Assembly: GCA_029245345.1 (NCBI GenBank) | Contig: JAQWPM010000012.1 | Location: 310,001-374,000 of the forward strand | Length of the DNA: 64,000 bases | Source of the DNA: Longimicrobiales bacterium | GTDB taxonomy: Bacteria; Gemmatimonadota; Gemmatimonadetes; Longimicrobiales; Gaopeijiaceae | Direction: 5' to 3' | Translations under genes and position numbers: made by a program | Notes under the pieces: model-generated | The model's input: the letters and a program-made list of their open reading frames with translations, nothing else | Told to the model about the DNA's origin: nothing | Databases searched by the model: none | Shown here: positions 29,866 to 38,546 of the stretch, in pieces | Layout: each line of letters opens with the position of its first letter | Numbering within the stretch: the first letter of the stretch is position 1

Positions 29866-30753
29866 TTAGTGGATCGCCTGCGCGCCAGCGTCCGACGAAG
29901 CGATCCGGACGGCCTGAGCCGAGGGCTCCTGAACCTGAACCCTGCCCAACGTCTCTCGCTCTCCAAGGGTCTCGATGAGCGGCGCGAGCGAGTCGAAGCG
30001 AGCTGGCTCGAATCGGGCCATGAGGGCCGACAACCCCTTCCTCATGGCGCCAAGTCGGACCCGCGCTTCAGCAAATGAGGTCGGAAGCGCGAAACGAGCC
30101 TCATACTCGATTGAATCTGCTTCCCCGTCCGGATCGTACCGGCACAGATCGGCGGTCGGGAAGGCCTCGGTCAAGGCGTGCTCGAGTTGCGGATCCGGGT
30201 GCCGCATCGCGGTCTTGAAGACCACCGCGCATAGGTCATAGTCCAGGTAGGCTCGAGTAAGGCGCCCCGGCCCCAGAACGAAGCGGATGGACGTGCCCTC
30301 GTGGAGATCGAAGTCTCGGCAGATGTCCCTGAAGCCGATCCGCAGGAAGGTCGGGCGCGTGAGCGGACCGAAGCCGATCCTTTCCAGGATTCGTAGTCCC
30401 AGCTTTAACGCGTATCGCCGCAGCGGCTCTTCTTCCTGCGTGGACGCGGTTGCCGTGATCAGACTCGCTATGTGGTCCAGAGTGGGCTCGTAGACCCAAT
30501 CGAGAACAACGAGCTCGGTGCTGAGATCGAGCACCTTCACGCTTCCGCTCCCCAGGTCGATCACCTCCGAAGACGCGGCATACCGTCCTTCGACGACTAG
30601 AGCGAGGCCGATGTCCTCGATGCGGCCACCCGGATTGTCCATCTCATGGACATCCCGGTATTGCACCACGGCGCGCGTAAGCGGGAGCTCACAGATCCCC
30701 GGAACATCTCCCATCGCCTCGGGCCGGGCGTAGGTCTGTGCATTCGGATCCAT
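29866..30753 (-). CDS. unknown protein, first gene of a two-gene operon with P2
   Basis: 295 residues from the ATG at 30753 (MDPNAQTYARPEAMG); an upstream in-frame start at 30795 would add 14 residues. The sequence has two halves. The first (about 20-110) is strand-rich with GRYAASSEVIDLGSG and LVVLDWVYEPTLDHI. The second (about 125-270) is helical with LRILERIGFGPLTRPTFLR and SIRFVLGPGRLTRAYLDYD. I recognise no family. It has no signal peptide, membrane helix or nucleotide-binding loop. A hairpin-rich leader lies upstream (30800-30915). Its tight linkage to P2 suggests a shared role. Confidence 0.6.
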   Translation of the reverse strand: MDPNAQTYARPEAMGDVPGICELPLTRAVVQYRDVHEMDNPGGRIEDIGLALVVEGRYAASSEVIDLGSGSVKVLDLSTELVVLDWVYEPTLDHIASLITATASTQEEEPLRRYALKLGLRILERIGFGPLTRPTFLRIGFRDICRDFDLHEGTSIRFVLGPGRLTRAYLDYDLCAVVFKTAMRHPDPQLEHALTEAFPTADLCRYDPDGEADSIEYEARFALPTSFAEARVRLGAMRKGLSALMARFEPARFDSLAPLIETLGERETLGRVQVQEPSAQAVRIASSDAGAQAIH

Positions 30754-30799
30754 ATGCCTGTCTCGTCCATCGTCGGCGACCGAAAGGCTCACCAACGAT

Positions 30800-30915
30800 T
30801 TTTTGGGAAAAGAAACCCGGCTAGAAGCCGGGTCAGATAGGGTTTTCGCTGGGACGATACCCAGTAGTTACAACACTTTTTTGCATCGCGCCGTATCCGG
30901 CGGCCCTCAACGATA
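30800..30915 (-). promoter_or_regulatory. structured leader with terminator-like hairpin
   Basis: On the minus strand, upstream of the 295-residue gene, a CTGGG/CCCAG hairpin is followed by a perfect 8-bp stem ACCCGGCT/AGCCGGGT with a 3-base loop (30815-30833). The T-rich TTTCTTTT follows directly, about 50 bases before the start codon. This resembles an attenuator or riboswitch expression platform. I do not recognise a known riboswitch core in it. The gap 30754-31069 holds no gene that I can see. Confidence 0.4.
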
Positions 30916-31069
30916 ATGATATGTTTACGAAAAAGGCAAGGAAAACATATATCGGAGGGCGACCGAAGGGACTGACGCCTTGCTCCGACTTGGTCGGCCG
31001 GTCATCTTGCGGGGGCAATTCCACTGGAAGCCCGGCCCGATCTTCTGAATCCGCATTCAACACGCCTCC

Positions 31070-31816
31070 ATGACTCAAGGCAACCACATCGCTCGCGAGG
31101 CTCCTAACCGAGATCAACCGGACGTGCGGAGTGGTTCCCCAGTCAGCGAACGAAGGCGGTCCGTGGCCTTCATTGAGCGGGAAAGCGAGTCCTGGGCGTG
31201 CTTCCTAGTCACGTTCGCGGCAGGTGATGGACTCATACACGGCTACTTCTCCTTCCGCCCTGGGAGCGGAGAAGCGAACGAGGACGAGGTCCGCACGGCC
31301 GACATCTTGATCGAAGACTCCGAAGCCGAAGTTCACGAAAAGGCGCGGGGCTTGGGACGACCCCTTCTCGCTGGCCTCCTCGACTCAGCTCTGCATACGC
31401 GGAAACGAAGCGGCCGAGACGAGAGCAAACTTCGGGGTCGTTTCCGGACGCTTCTCAAAGAGAACGCTCAGGAGATCGCTGGAGATTGGTCCACTGACGC
31501 GACGATCGTGCCGAGCGGCGATGAACTGGACCAGCTGAGGTCGATGTACGCATCGTATCGCCTGGACCAGGTCTCCCACTTTATCTGCTTGGTGGACCCG
31601 ACTGACTTCGAACAGGCGGTCGACCAGATCCTAGCCGGCGAAAGCGTAGATTTTCGCGCCAGCGACAAGGTCCAGTTCGCGATGATGGTGGTGGATCACA
31701 TCGAGCGAATGTTGCCTCTCCCGGACTTCGACACCTGGGTCAGGGACTACCTGGCGAATTCCGAGGCGTACCGCCTCTATACGCATACGCTGCATCGGGA
31801 AGGGCGCCTGCCCTAG
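31070..31816 (+). CDS. two-domain unknown protein, order B-A (P3)
   Basis: 248 residues. Residues 29-110 are domain B: SWACFLVTFAAGDGLIHGYF, SFRPGSG, VRTADILIED and LLAGLLDSAL. Residues 151-243 are domain A: LDQLRSMYASYRLDQV, then LPLPDFDTWVRDYLANSEAY. The order is the reverse of that in P2. A charged linker (about 111-145) lies between. It is transcribed away from the P2 operon, and the two share a 316-base gap. There is no signal peptide, membrane segment or known catalytic motif. Function unknown. Confidence 0.7.
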   Translation: MTQGNHIAREAPNRDQPDVRSGSPVSERRRSVAFIERESESWACFLVTFAAGDGLIHGYFSFRPGSGEANEDEVRTADILIEDSEAEVHEKARGLGRPLLAGLLDSALHTRKRSGRDESKLRGRFRTLLKENAQEIAGDWSTDATIVPSGDELDQLRSMYASYRLDQVSHFICLVDPTDFEQAVDQILAGESVDFRASDKVQFAMMVVDHIERMLPLPDFDTWVRDYLANSEAYRLYTHTLHREGRLP

Positions 31817-31887
31817 TCACAAGCAGGCAGCCGATTTAGCTTTGTGAGCTAATTATTTTCCGACCAACGTTAAAGGTGGTGATTGTC

Positions 31888-32082
31888 TTGGAAGTGGTCA
31901 TCCAGGATAACGAGAGTCTGGACCGAGCACTGCGACGCTTCAAGCGCAAAGTGCAGCGGTCAGGCCTCTACTCCGAACTCCGTAAGCGCCGGTTTTATGA
32001 AAAGCCGAGTGCTCAGCGGAAGAGGAAGCGCGAAGCGGCGATTCGTCGCGAGCGCAGACGGCAACGTCGCGGCAAGGCCTAA
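31888..32082 (+). CDS. rpsU: 30S ribosomal protein S21
   Basis: 64 residues. The start is taken as the TTG at 31888 because AAAGGTGG (31872-31879) lies 8 bases upstream; a GTG at 31876 would overlap that site. The sequence [20 protein letters not shown] and [13 protein letters not shown] is typical of S21, and the tail is very basic ([11 protein letters not shown]). It binds the 3' end of 16S rRNA in the small subunit and helps start translation. A strong terminator follows. Confidence 0.95.
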   Translation: MEVVIQDNESLDRALRRFKRKVQRSGLYSELRKRRFYEKPSAQRKRKREAAIRRERRRQRRGKA

Positions 32083-32108
32083 CGCGCTTTGTTCGGCCAG
32101 CCAAAAGG

Positions 32109-32139
32109 CGGTCCTCCCTCACGGGAGGGCCGTTTTTTT
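32109..32139 (+). terminator. rho-independent terminator of rpsU
   Basis: A 10-bp stem (CGGTCCTCCC with GGGAGGGCCG, one G-T pair) and a TCAC loop are followed by seven T (32133-32139). It lies 26 bases after the rpsU stop. A shorter T run on the opposite strand could let it also serve the convergent lepB gene. Confidence 0.88.
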
Positions 32140-32160
32140 GTTTCTACCTGCCGTCGCAAC

Positions 32161-32952
32161 TCAATGGACACCGCGGCCCACTCGGTTCCAGCGAATCTCT
32201 CGCAACGCAGGAAAGGGTCGGTAAGAATCCGCGTTGTACGAGAAGTAGGTGAACACCACGCGCCCCTCGAGGCGCCATGACTCCAGCAGACCCCAGTAGC
32301 GCGAGTCCAGGCTCTCGTCCCGGTTGTCGCCCAGCATAAAGTAGTGCCCGTCGGGAATCACGATGGGCCCCCAATGGTGTCGCGAGGGCACATACGAATC
32401 CCGGTCGACACCCGCCACCAAGTGCTCCCGCTGCCACTCAAAGTCCGGGTGCCGATCGTCTTGGCCGGTGTTCGAGTTCACATACGGTTCATCCAGGGCC
32501 TGGTCGTTCAAAAACAGAGTCGCGCCGCGCATCTCGAGGGTGTCACCGGGAAGACCCATGAGGCGTTTCACCAGCTTCATGTCGATCTCATGGTGTGGAT
32601 CGAATACCCAGACTTCACCACGCTTAGGTCGCGAGTATCCAAGAGCGTGCGCCTGAGTGCCGGGAATCCGAGCACCGATAGCGGCACGATTCGCGACAAG
32701 CATGTCGCCCACGAGCAGCGTACCCTCCATGGACCCCGACGTGATGACGAAGGTTTGGAGAAGGAAGGTGCGGATCACGATGAACAGAACGAACGCGACC
32801 ACGAGCGACTTGATCCACTCGGTCAGCGCATTGACCTCGGTCTCCTGTTTGCCGCGGCGGCGGCGCTTCTTATCAGGCGCTGCAGACTCTTTCGGGCTGT
32901 CAGCGGCCTCGTCATCGTCTACGCTCCCTTTCTTCGTCTTCCTACCCAACAT
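32161..32952 (-). CDS. lepB: signal peptidase I
   Basis: 263 residues from the ATG at 32952. A charged cytoplasmic front (rich in Lys and Arg, residues 1-40) is followed by one membrane helix (about 49-66). The S26 box B has the nucleophile Ser in TSGSMEGTLL (Ser74), and box D has the general base Lys in VKRLMGLPGD (Lys129). The C-terminal GDNRDESLDSRYWG is box E. It cleaves Sec and Tat signal peptides at the outer face of the inner membrane, consistent with the many exported proteins here. Confidence 0.95.
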   Translation of the reverse strand: MLGRKTKKGSVDDDEAADSPKESAAPDKKRRRRGKQETEVNALTEWIKSLVVAFVLFIVIRTFLLQTFVITSGSMEGTLLVGDMLVANRAAIGARIPGTQAHALGYSRPKRGEVWVFDPHHEIDMKLVKRLMGLPGDTLEMRGATLFLNDQALDEPYVNSNTGQDDRHPDFEWQREHLVAGVDRDSYVPSRHHWGPIVIPDGHYFMLGDNRDESLDSRYWGLLESWRLEGRVVFTYFSYNADSYRPFPALREIRWNRVGRGVH

Positions 32953-33042
32953 CCGCTCCGTCCGAGGACTCCGACACAACACAACACAAAAGGATAGACT
33001 CGTTCGCGTGTGATAACAGGCCCTGGCCGACGACCCATCGGA

Positions 33043-33290
33043 TCAGAAGACAGCCGCTCGCTGTCCAATAGACCCTAGGAGGCGCATAGCCTCCCCGCGC
33101 ATGAGTACGATTACGGGTGACATTTTCTCTGGTGCGAGGGTCGCCACCTGAGCCTGCGACGTCTCTCGGCCATCTACGATGAACGGCATACAGCCAGTCG
33201 CCGAATGCGGCGATACTCGAGCGCGGCCCCCACGTCCTGAAACGCCGTCCCACCCGCGAGCACGTCGCGGCCGACGAAGCGGAATCCAAA
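33043..33290 (-). pseudogene. TonB-plug-like protein remnant
   Basis: Two frames together carry a plug-like pattern: DVLAGGTAFQDVGAALEYRR in one, then MPFIVDGRETSQAQVATLAP followed by VIVLMRGEAMRLLGSIGQ in the other. VDGRE, LAPE and a V-x-RGEA-x-x-x-G-x-x-GQ ending are typical of plug domains. The change of frame and the absence of a start mark it as a remnant. It runs straight on from the permease remnant upstream, so a deletion probably joined the two. Confidence 0.45.
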
Positions 33291-33640
33291 CCTCTGCGGG
33301 CGGCAGCCGTCCTTGCCGAGCCGCAGCGATCCAGGCCGCCAAAACGGCGGCCGCTGCAAGCGCGATAGCCGGAACCATAAAGGCCCATGGAGCCCGCGAT
33401 GACACCGCGAACAGAAGTGACTCCAAGTACCGCGTCGACACAGCCGCAGCCACGCTGCCGAACAGGATCCCAATGCCCGCTAGAGTCAGGCCTGGACCGC
33501 ACCACTCCTCCCACTACGACCTCAGGCTGAGCACCCAACGCCATCCGGACCCCGATCTCGCGTTTATGCACCGAGACATGGTGCGCCAACACTCCGTAGA
33601 TCCCTATCGCGCCCATTCCTTGGGGAAGCCAGATTATTCG
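33291..33640 (-). pseudogene. ADOP/FtsX-type permease C-terminal remnant
   Basis: A first frame gives IGIYGVLAHHVSVHKREIGV and RMALGAQPEVVVGGVVRS. A second frame continues with AAAVSTRYLESLLFAVSS, WAFMVPAIALAAAAVLAAW and RQGRLPPAEV. Together they match the last two membrane helices of MacB/ADOP permeases. A frameshift near 33470 separates them and the rest of the gene is missing. There is no adjacent ABC ATPase. Confidence 0.7.
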
Positions 33641-33672
33641 ACGCAACTTCCCCCACCGCAGGAGTGAGCGTC

Positions 33673-34998
33673 ATGAACGGGCCATCGACCACTCCTAGCG
33701 GCACCCTCGCACGGGTCGTGGGAGTTCCGGGCGCCGTCCTCATGGGATTGGGCTCGATCCTGGGAACGGGAATCTTCGTGAGCATCGGAATCGCGGCGGG
33801 TGTAGCGGGTCCAGGAGTCGTGCTCGCAGTCATCCTGGCTGCGATTGTCGCCACGTTGAACGGTCTGTCCAGTGCTCAGCTCGCTGCGGCCCATCCGGTC
33901 AGTGGCGGGACCTATGCTTACGGCTACCGCTACCTCAACCCCCGTCTCGGCTTCACTGCCGGATGGATGTTCTTATGGGCGAAGTCGGCATCGGCTGCGA
34001 CCGCGGCCCTCGGCTTCTCGGGTTACGTCCTGTCGGCATCAGGCGTGCACGGGACCCTCCCTCGGGTGGCGTTGGCTCTCGGCTTACTCGCCGTGCTGAC
34101 CACGGTCGTCGCGGGCGGAATCCGTCGGTCAAATGCTGCGAACGCTGTCATCGTATCCGTGACCCTGGCCGGGCTCTCCGCATTCGTACTGATCGGATTC
34201 CCGGGGATGTTCGAGCGGGGCCTGGCTCCGTTTCAACCGTTGCTGGACCCTATGACGGGCGGCATGAGAGGACTACTCCACGGCACTGCCCTCATGTTCG
34301 TCGCGTACACCGGATACGGGCGTATCGCCACTCTGGGTGAGGAGATACGGGAACCTTCCCAGAATATCCCGCGCGCCATCATTACCACGCTCGTGGTGAC
34401 CATGGTGGTCTACGCCGTAGTCACCGCTGTGGCGGTCTCTACGGCGGGCGCAGAGGGCCTCACGTCGGCGACCGACGCCGAGACGGCGCCGCTGGTCGTT
34501 GTGGCCCGACTTCTCCCCGTGCCTGGAGTGAGTTGGGTCGTCGGGATCGCTGCGGTCACCGCGATGGCCGGAGTTTTGCTGAACCTCCTCTTGGGTCTGT
34601 CGCGGGTGGCCTTCGCCATGGGACGCCAAGGAGACCTACCACGTAGTGTGGGACACGTCGCCGGACCCGAGAAATCACCGGTCCGCGCAGTGCTCCTCGT
34701 GGCAACGATCATCGCCGTCCTAGCCAGTTCGGGGAGCGTGGTGACCACGTGGTCGTTCTCGGCATTCACCGTTCTCGTTTACTACGCGCTCACGAATTTG
34801 GCCGCGCTCCGCCTGCCCGAGCCGGACCGACGATACCCCAGGTGGACAGCTCTATCAGGACTGGTGTGCTGTCTCGGTCTGGCCTTCTTCGTGGACGCCA
34901 CGATCTGGGCAGCCGGGCTGACACTCATAGCGCTCGGCCTGGTCTGGCACGAAGTCGCACAGCGGCGCATGCCGCGAAGCGGAAATCAGTCGAACTGA
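33673..34998 (+). CDS. APC-superfamily amino-acid permease
   Basis: 441 residues from the ATG at 33673 (GGAG about 9 bases upstream; a GTG at 33664 is less well spaced). About twelve hydrophobic segments are visible. The first carries the APC signature GLGSILGTGIFVSIGIAAG, and HPVSGGTYAYGYRYLNPRLG follows in helix 3. YTGYGRIATLGEEIREPSQN near residue 215 is another family mark. It probably imports or exchanges an amino acid at the inner membrane; the substrate is not evident. Confidence 0.88.
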   Translation: MNGPSTTPSGTLARVVGVPGAVLMGLGSILGTGIFVSIGIAAGVAGPGVVLAVILAAIVATLNGLSSAQLAAAHPVSGGTYAYGYRYLNPRLGFTAGWMFLWAKSASAATAALGFSGYVLSASGVHGTLPRVALALGLLAVLTTVVAGGIRRSNAANAVIVSVTLAGLSAFVLIGFPGMFERGLAPFQPLLDPMTGGMRGLLHGTALMFVAYTGYGRIATLGEEIREPSQNIPRAIITTLVVTMVVYAVVTAVAVSTAGAEGLTSATDAETAPLVVVARLLPVPGVSWVVGIAAVTAMAGVLLNLLLGLSRVAFAMGRQGDLPRSVGHVAGPEKSPVRAVLLVATIIAVLASSGSVVTTWSFSAFTVLVYYALTNLAALRLPEPDRRYPRWTALSGLVCCLGLAFFVDATIWAAGLTLIALGLVWHEVAQRRMPRSGNQSN

Positions 34999-35310
34999 GT
35001 GGCCTCAAAAGACCGCATCGACGGATGTGCGACACGATTCAGGAGCGCGTCGAATCGCGGGCCTGACCTGAGCGACTCGACCCAGAGGTTCTTAGCAAGG
35101 AATACGACCGAGCCGATTCCCTTGTCGACGGCCTCATCTAGGTAGCGGAACGTCTCATCTGTGTGGCCGAGGCCGTGCTGCACCCTCGAGTAGTCCACCT
35201 GAGCCGCCGTCACGGGGGTGACATTGTCATAGCCCACGGTTGTGAACGTAGTGATGCACCAGCAGAGGGCCTGTAAACAAACTCCCCCCGCCCCCGCGGG
35301 TGCCTTGTGG
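34986..35310 (-). pseudogene. chimeric remnant: K+-channel-filter-like segment joined to TPR-protein tail
   Basis: One frame reads LCWCITTFTTVGYDNVTPVT, close to the pore and selectivity filter of potassium channels (TTVGYGD) but with the filter altered to GYDN. It runs directly into a typical end of TPR proteins: GHTDETFRYLDEAVDKG, then SLRSGPRFDALLNRV. Neither part has the rest of its domain, so I read it as two gene remnants fused by deletion. It overlaps the 3' end of the permease gene by 13 bases. Confidence 0.5.
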
Positions 35311-35618
35311 GCCGTCCCAGAACGATCCAGCCGCCAACCAACCAATGAGCCAGGTTCTGTTGCCACGTCCCCACGCCGCTCGCCTGCCTTCGCGCACCTC
35401 TTCTCGCATCACCCTAAGTCGCCTTCACGTTTGATCCTGGCTCTCCCTTCCTCAATCCTGTGGCCCGAGCCTCCAACGGCACCACTCATCGGGCCCGACA
35501 CACCGTGTGGGTCTCCGAGTCGAGATGCAATCCAAAACCGAACCGCGTGTGCCGGCCCAGCGTCGACACTATCTTCATCGCAAGTTTGAGACTTTCCTAC
35601 CTCCGTTCGGAAAGACCC
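35311..35618. other. non-coding stretch before ppk
   Basis: About 300 bases between the chimeric remnant and the polyphosphate kinase start. The kinase frame is open back to 35460, but that part has no family similarity. I see no gene, tRNA or repeat here; the ppk promoter should lie in it. Confidence 0.4.
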
Positions 35619-37679
35619 GTGTCAGAGAAGACGGACAAATATCAGCTCGTCGATCGCGAAACGGCCTGGTTGGCGTTCAGCGAACGTGTCCTCCAAGAAG
35701 CCGCCGACCCAGCAGTCCCGCTCTTCGAGCGACTCTTCTTTTGCGGCATCTTCTCGTCGAACCTAGACGAGTACTTCCGAGTGCGGGTCGCTTCGCTCCG
35801 AAGCCTGCTGCGCCTGGGTAAGGGCGGGTATGCGAAGTTCGGGATCGAGCCACACCGACTATTGCATGACATACACCGCATTGTAATGACTCAGCAGGAG
35901 CGGTACGGGGGCATCCTCGGTCCTTTGATGGACGAAATGAGGGCTACGGGCATTAACCTTGTGAACGAAGAAACCGTCGATCCCGTACATGACGACTTTC
36001 TTCGTTCCACATTCCGCGACACGATCGCCCATCATCTCGATCCCGCACCACTTCGAGGAAGTGATGGTCCGCCCTTCCTCAAGAACAACAAGGTCTACCT
36101 CGCGGTCGAGGTGTGGGACGGAACCGACGGTGTCCAGACTTCATGGACACCCTCCTATCAATTGGTTGAAGTGCCGTCGGGGCAAGTCTCCCGATTTATC
36201 ACGCTTCCGTCGCGGGGTGACAATCACGAAGTCATGTTCCTCGACGATGTGATCCGGTACTGCTTGGATGAGGTCTTTCCTGGGAAAGAAGTAGGCCGCA
36301 GCTACGCTCTAAAGCTCACCCGAGATGCGGAGCTCTACGTGGACGATGAGTTCGAGGTCGACCTCGTTGAAGCGATCCGCCAGAGCTTGGGGAAGAGAGA
36401 CACCGGCCTACCCAGTCGATTCCTGTACGACATGAGCATGCCCTACGTCCTCGTGCACACACTGCAGCATGAACTCGGCCTCGCGGAAGAAGACCTCATA
36501 CTGGGTGCCCGATATCACAATTTGAGCGACTACATGGGCTTCCCCCGCTTTGGGAGTGACGACCTTAGCTATCCGGACTGGCCCCCAATTCCCCACCCGA
36601 CCCTGGAGACTGCCCCCTCGATCCTCGAACTGGTCAGAGGAGCCGATCAGGTCATCCACACACCCTACCAGTCGTTCAACCATTTTGTCCGCTTCCTCGA
36701 TGAGGCGGCCGAAGACCCGGACGTAACGGCCATCTCGCTGACCGTGTATCGAGTCGCCAGAGACTCGGCCGTACTCTCGACGCTGATCAAGGCGGCGGAA
36801 AACGGGAAGAAGATCACCGTCTTCATGGAGGTTCAGGCTCGATTCGACGAAGAGTCGAATCTTTACTGGGCTGAGCGCTTGGAGGCGGCAGGTGTTCGAA
36901 CCCTCTATTCGATGCGCGGCCTCAAAGTCCACGCAAAGATCTGCCTGGTGGCACGGAACGAAGGGGCCAGCGTCCGACACTACGGGTACGTCGGGACAGG
37001 CAACTTCAATGAGAAGACCGCGGAGATCTACACGGACCACGGCATCCTCACGGCGGATGAGCGTATCACCGCAGACCTAGAACAGGTCTTCATGTTCTTG
37101 GCCGGCGAGATCGAAGAGCCTGAGACGCAACACCTCCTCGTGGCGCCCTTTACACTGAGAAAGGGTCTGAAGCGACTCATCAAGGACGAAGCCAAGGCGG
37201 CCAAGCAAGGACTGCCTTCAGGGATCACGCTGAAGCTGAACGCGCTTGAGGACACCAAGATGATTCGAGCGCTTTATGACGCCTCCGGTGACGGAGTGCC
37301 CATGGAGATCATCCTTCGTGGAATCTGCAGACTCCTCCAGGGCGTTCCCGGGCAGAGTGAGACCATCAGTGTGCGCAGCATCATCGATCGATACCTCGAG
37401 CACCCGAGGATCTACCGCTTCCACAGCGGTGGAGAAGACCGCATGTACCTCGCGTCCGCCGACTGGATGAAGCGGAATCTGTCACGGCGCGTCGAGGTTG
37501 CGATCCCCGTCTACGACCCCGAAGTCAAACGGCAGCTGGCGAAGCTCCTAGACATTCAGCTGGCCGACAATCAGAAGGCCCGCTCGATCGAGGCGGACGG
37601 TACGAACCCTTATCTGCGCAACGACGAAGCGCCGCTGCGCGCTCAAGCCGTGTTCCGTGACTTTGTAGCAAGCCTGTAA
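35619..37679 (+). CDS. ppk1: polyphosphate kinase 1
   Basis: 686 residues from the GTG at 35619 (VSEKTDKYQL), with GGAAAG just upstream. The N-terminal domain begins RETAWLAFSERVLQEAAD and FCGIFSSNLDEYFRVRVASL. The two catalytic histidines lie in GLKVHAKICLV (His438, the phosphorylated one) and YRFHSGGEDRMYL (His602). YVGTGNFNEKTAEIYTD follows the first site. It reversibly makes polyphosphate from ATP. It is flanked by remnants on both sides, and no exopolyphosphatase is adjacent. Confidence 0.95.
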   Translation: MSEKTDKYQLVDRETAWLAFSERVLQEAADPAVPLFERLFFCGIFSSNLDEYFRVRVASLRSLLRLGKGGYAKFGIEPHRLLHDIHRIVMTQQERYGGILGPLMDEMRATGINLVNEETVDPVHDDFLRSTFRDTIAHHLDPAPLRGSDGPPFLKNNKVYLAVEVWDGTDGVQTSWTPSYQLVEVPSGQVSRFITLPSRGDNHEVMFLDDVIRYCLDEVFPGKEVGRSYALKLTRDAELYVDDEFEVDLVEAIRQSLGKRDTGLPSRFLYDMSMPYVLVHTLQHELGLAEEDLILGARYHNLSDYMGFPRFGSDDLSYPDWPPIPHPTLETAPSILELVRGADQVIHTPYQSFNHFVRFLDEAAEDPDVTAISLTVYRVARDSAVLSTLIKAAENGKKITVFMEVQARFDEESNLYWAERLEAAGVRTLYSMRGLKVHAKICLVARNEGASVRHYGYVGTGNFNEKTAEIYTDHGILTADERITADLEQVFMFLAGEIEEPETQHLLVAPFTLRKGLKRLIKDEAKAAKQGLPSGITLKLNALEDTKMIRALYDASGDGVPMEIILRGICRLLQGVPGQSETISVRSIIDRYLEHPRIYRFHSGGEDRMYLASADWMKRNLSRRVEVAIPVYDPEVKRQLAKLLDIQLADNQKARSIEADGTNPYLRNDEAPLRAQAVFRDFVASL

Positions 37680-37689
37680 GAGCCACGTG

Positions 37690-37830
37690 AGCCCACAGTG
37701 GGTGTGCCGCACTGATCACGTCCTGAACGAGATCGTCGATGAACGTCTCCCTGAGGAGCGAGCCGAAGACCGGGCTCGGGTCTTTGTCTACGGACCGGAA
37801 GCTGTACTCTCGGCCATCTGCACCCAAGAA
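37690..37830 (-). pseudogene. fragment of a conserved hypothetical protein
   Basis: One frame carries EYSFRSVDKDPSPVFGSLLR and then ETFIDDLVQDVISAAHP. I recall similar motifs in bacterial hypothetical proteins but cannot name the family. There is no start, and the frame connects without a gap to the HTH remnant upstream, so it is most simply a leftover of a deleted gene. Confidence 0.4.
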
Positions 37831-37859
37831 TCGTAGTGACCGCGTTTGACGCCCCCCGC

Positions 37860-38280
37860 CGGTACGTGCACGGCGATTCCAACCCGCGACGCCGGAACCG
37901 CGCCTTTAGTCCATCTCGCGTCATCTCACACACATCCGCGATGGCGTGGAGGCCCTCGTAGTGCGTAGGGAACTCGAGAATCCGGCGACTAAACGCGCAC
38001 AGGGGCATGGGCAGCGGCGTACCTGCCCCCTTGAGATCCGCCAGGCACTTGTCGACCCAAGACGCTCCCTGAGCCTGTTCGTCGATCACCGTTTGAAGGC
38101 GGCTGGTCAGAAAAACAATGCGCCGCAGTGGCAACTGGGAGGAGCGACATTCGTTTTCCCAACGGACCAGAAGCCCTCTGGCCCAACTCCAACACGGGGA
38201 CATCCGAGCGTACACCCACGAGCGGCCCTCGAGTCCCATCGGCCAGCACGGTCAGTCGAGGCAAACCCCATTCCACCGCA
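37860..38280 (-). pseudogene. frameshifted HTH regulator remnant
   Basis: The first frame has VLADGTRGPLVGVRSDVPVL and SGPLGKRMSLLP. After a shift near 38128 a second frame continues with LPLRRIVFLTSRLQTVIDEQ, CLADLKGAGTPLPMPLCAFS and an HTH-like HAIADVCEMTRDGLKARFRR ending at GLESPCTY. The expected C-terminal AraC-like continuation is lost. Region 38281-38546 beyond it holds nothing I can identify. Confidence 0.55.
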
Positions 38281-38546
38281 GCTGGAGCAAGGCGAACTCA
38301 TAGCACAACGTCTTCTTCCGGGTCTGCAGCGTTCTGCACAACCGTTCGGACCTAAGGGTCTGAGACGTACGCTACGATCATGGGGCCCTGTCCCTACACA
38401 ACAGGATGGGCTCACTCTACCAGGGGCCAGTGTCTAAAATCGGATCCTGCAGCGCCGTCGCGACAGCAAATTCCTCCGGCTCACCGTACCAGGTGTGACC
38501 CCCAGGGTCACGAATCGACCCTAGAAGCCCAACCATGGCAGAGGCT

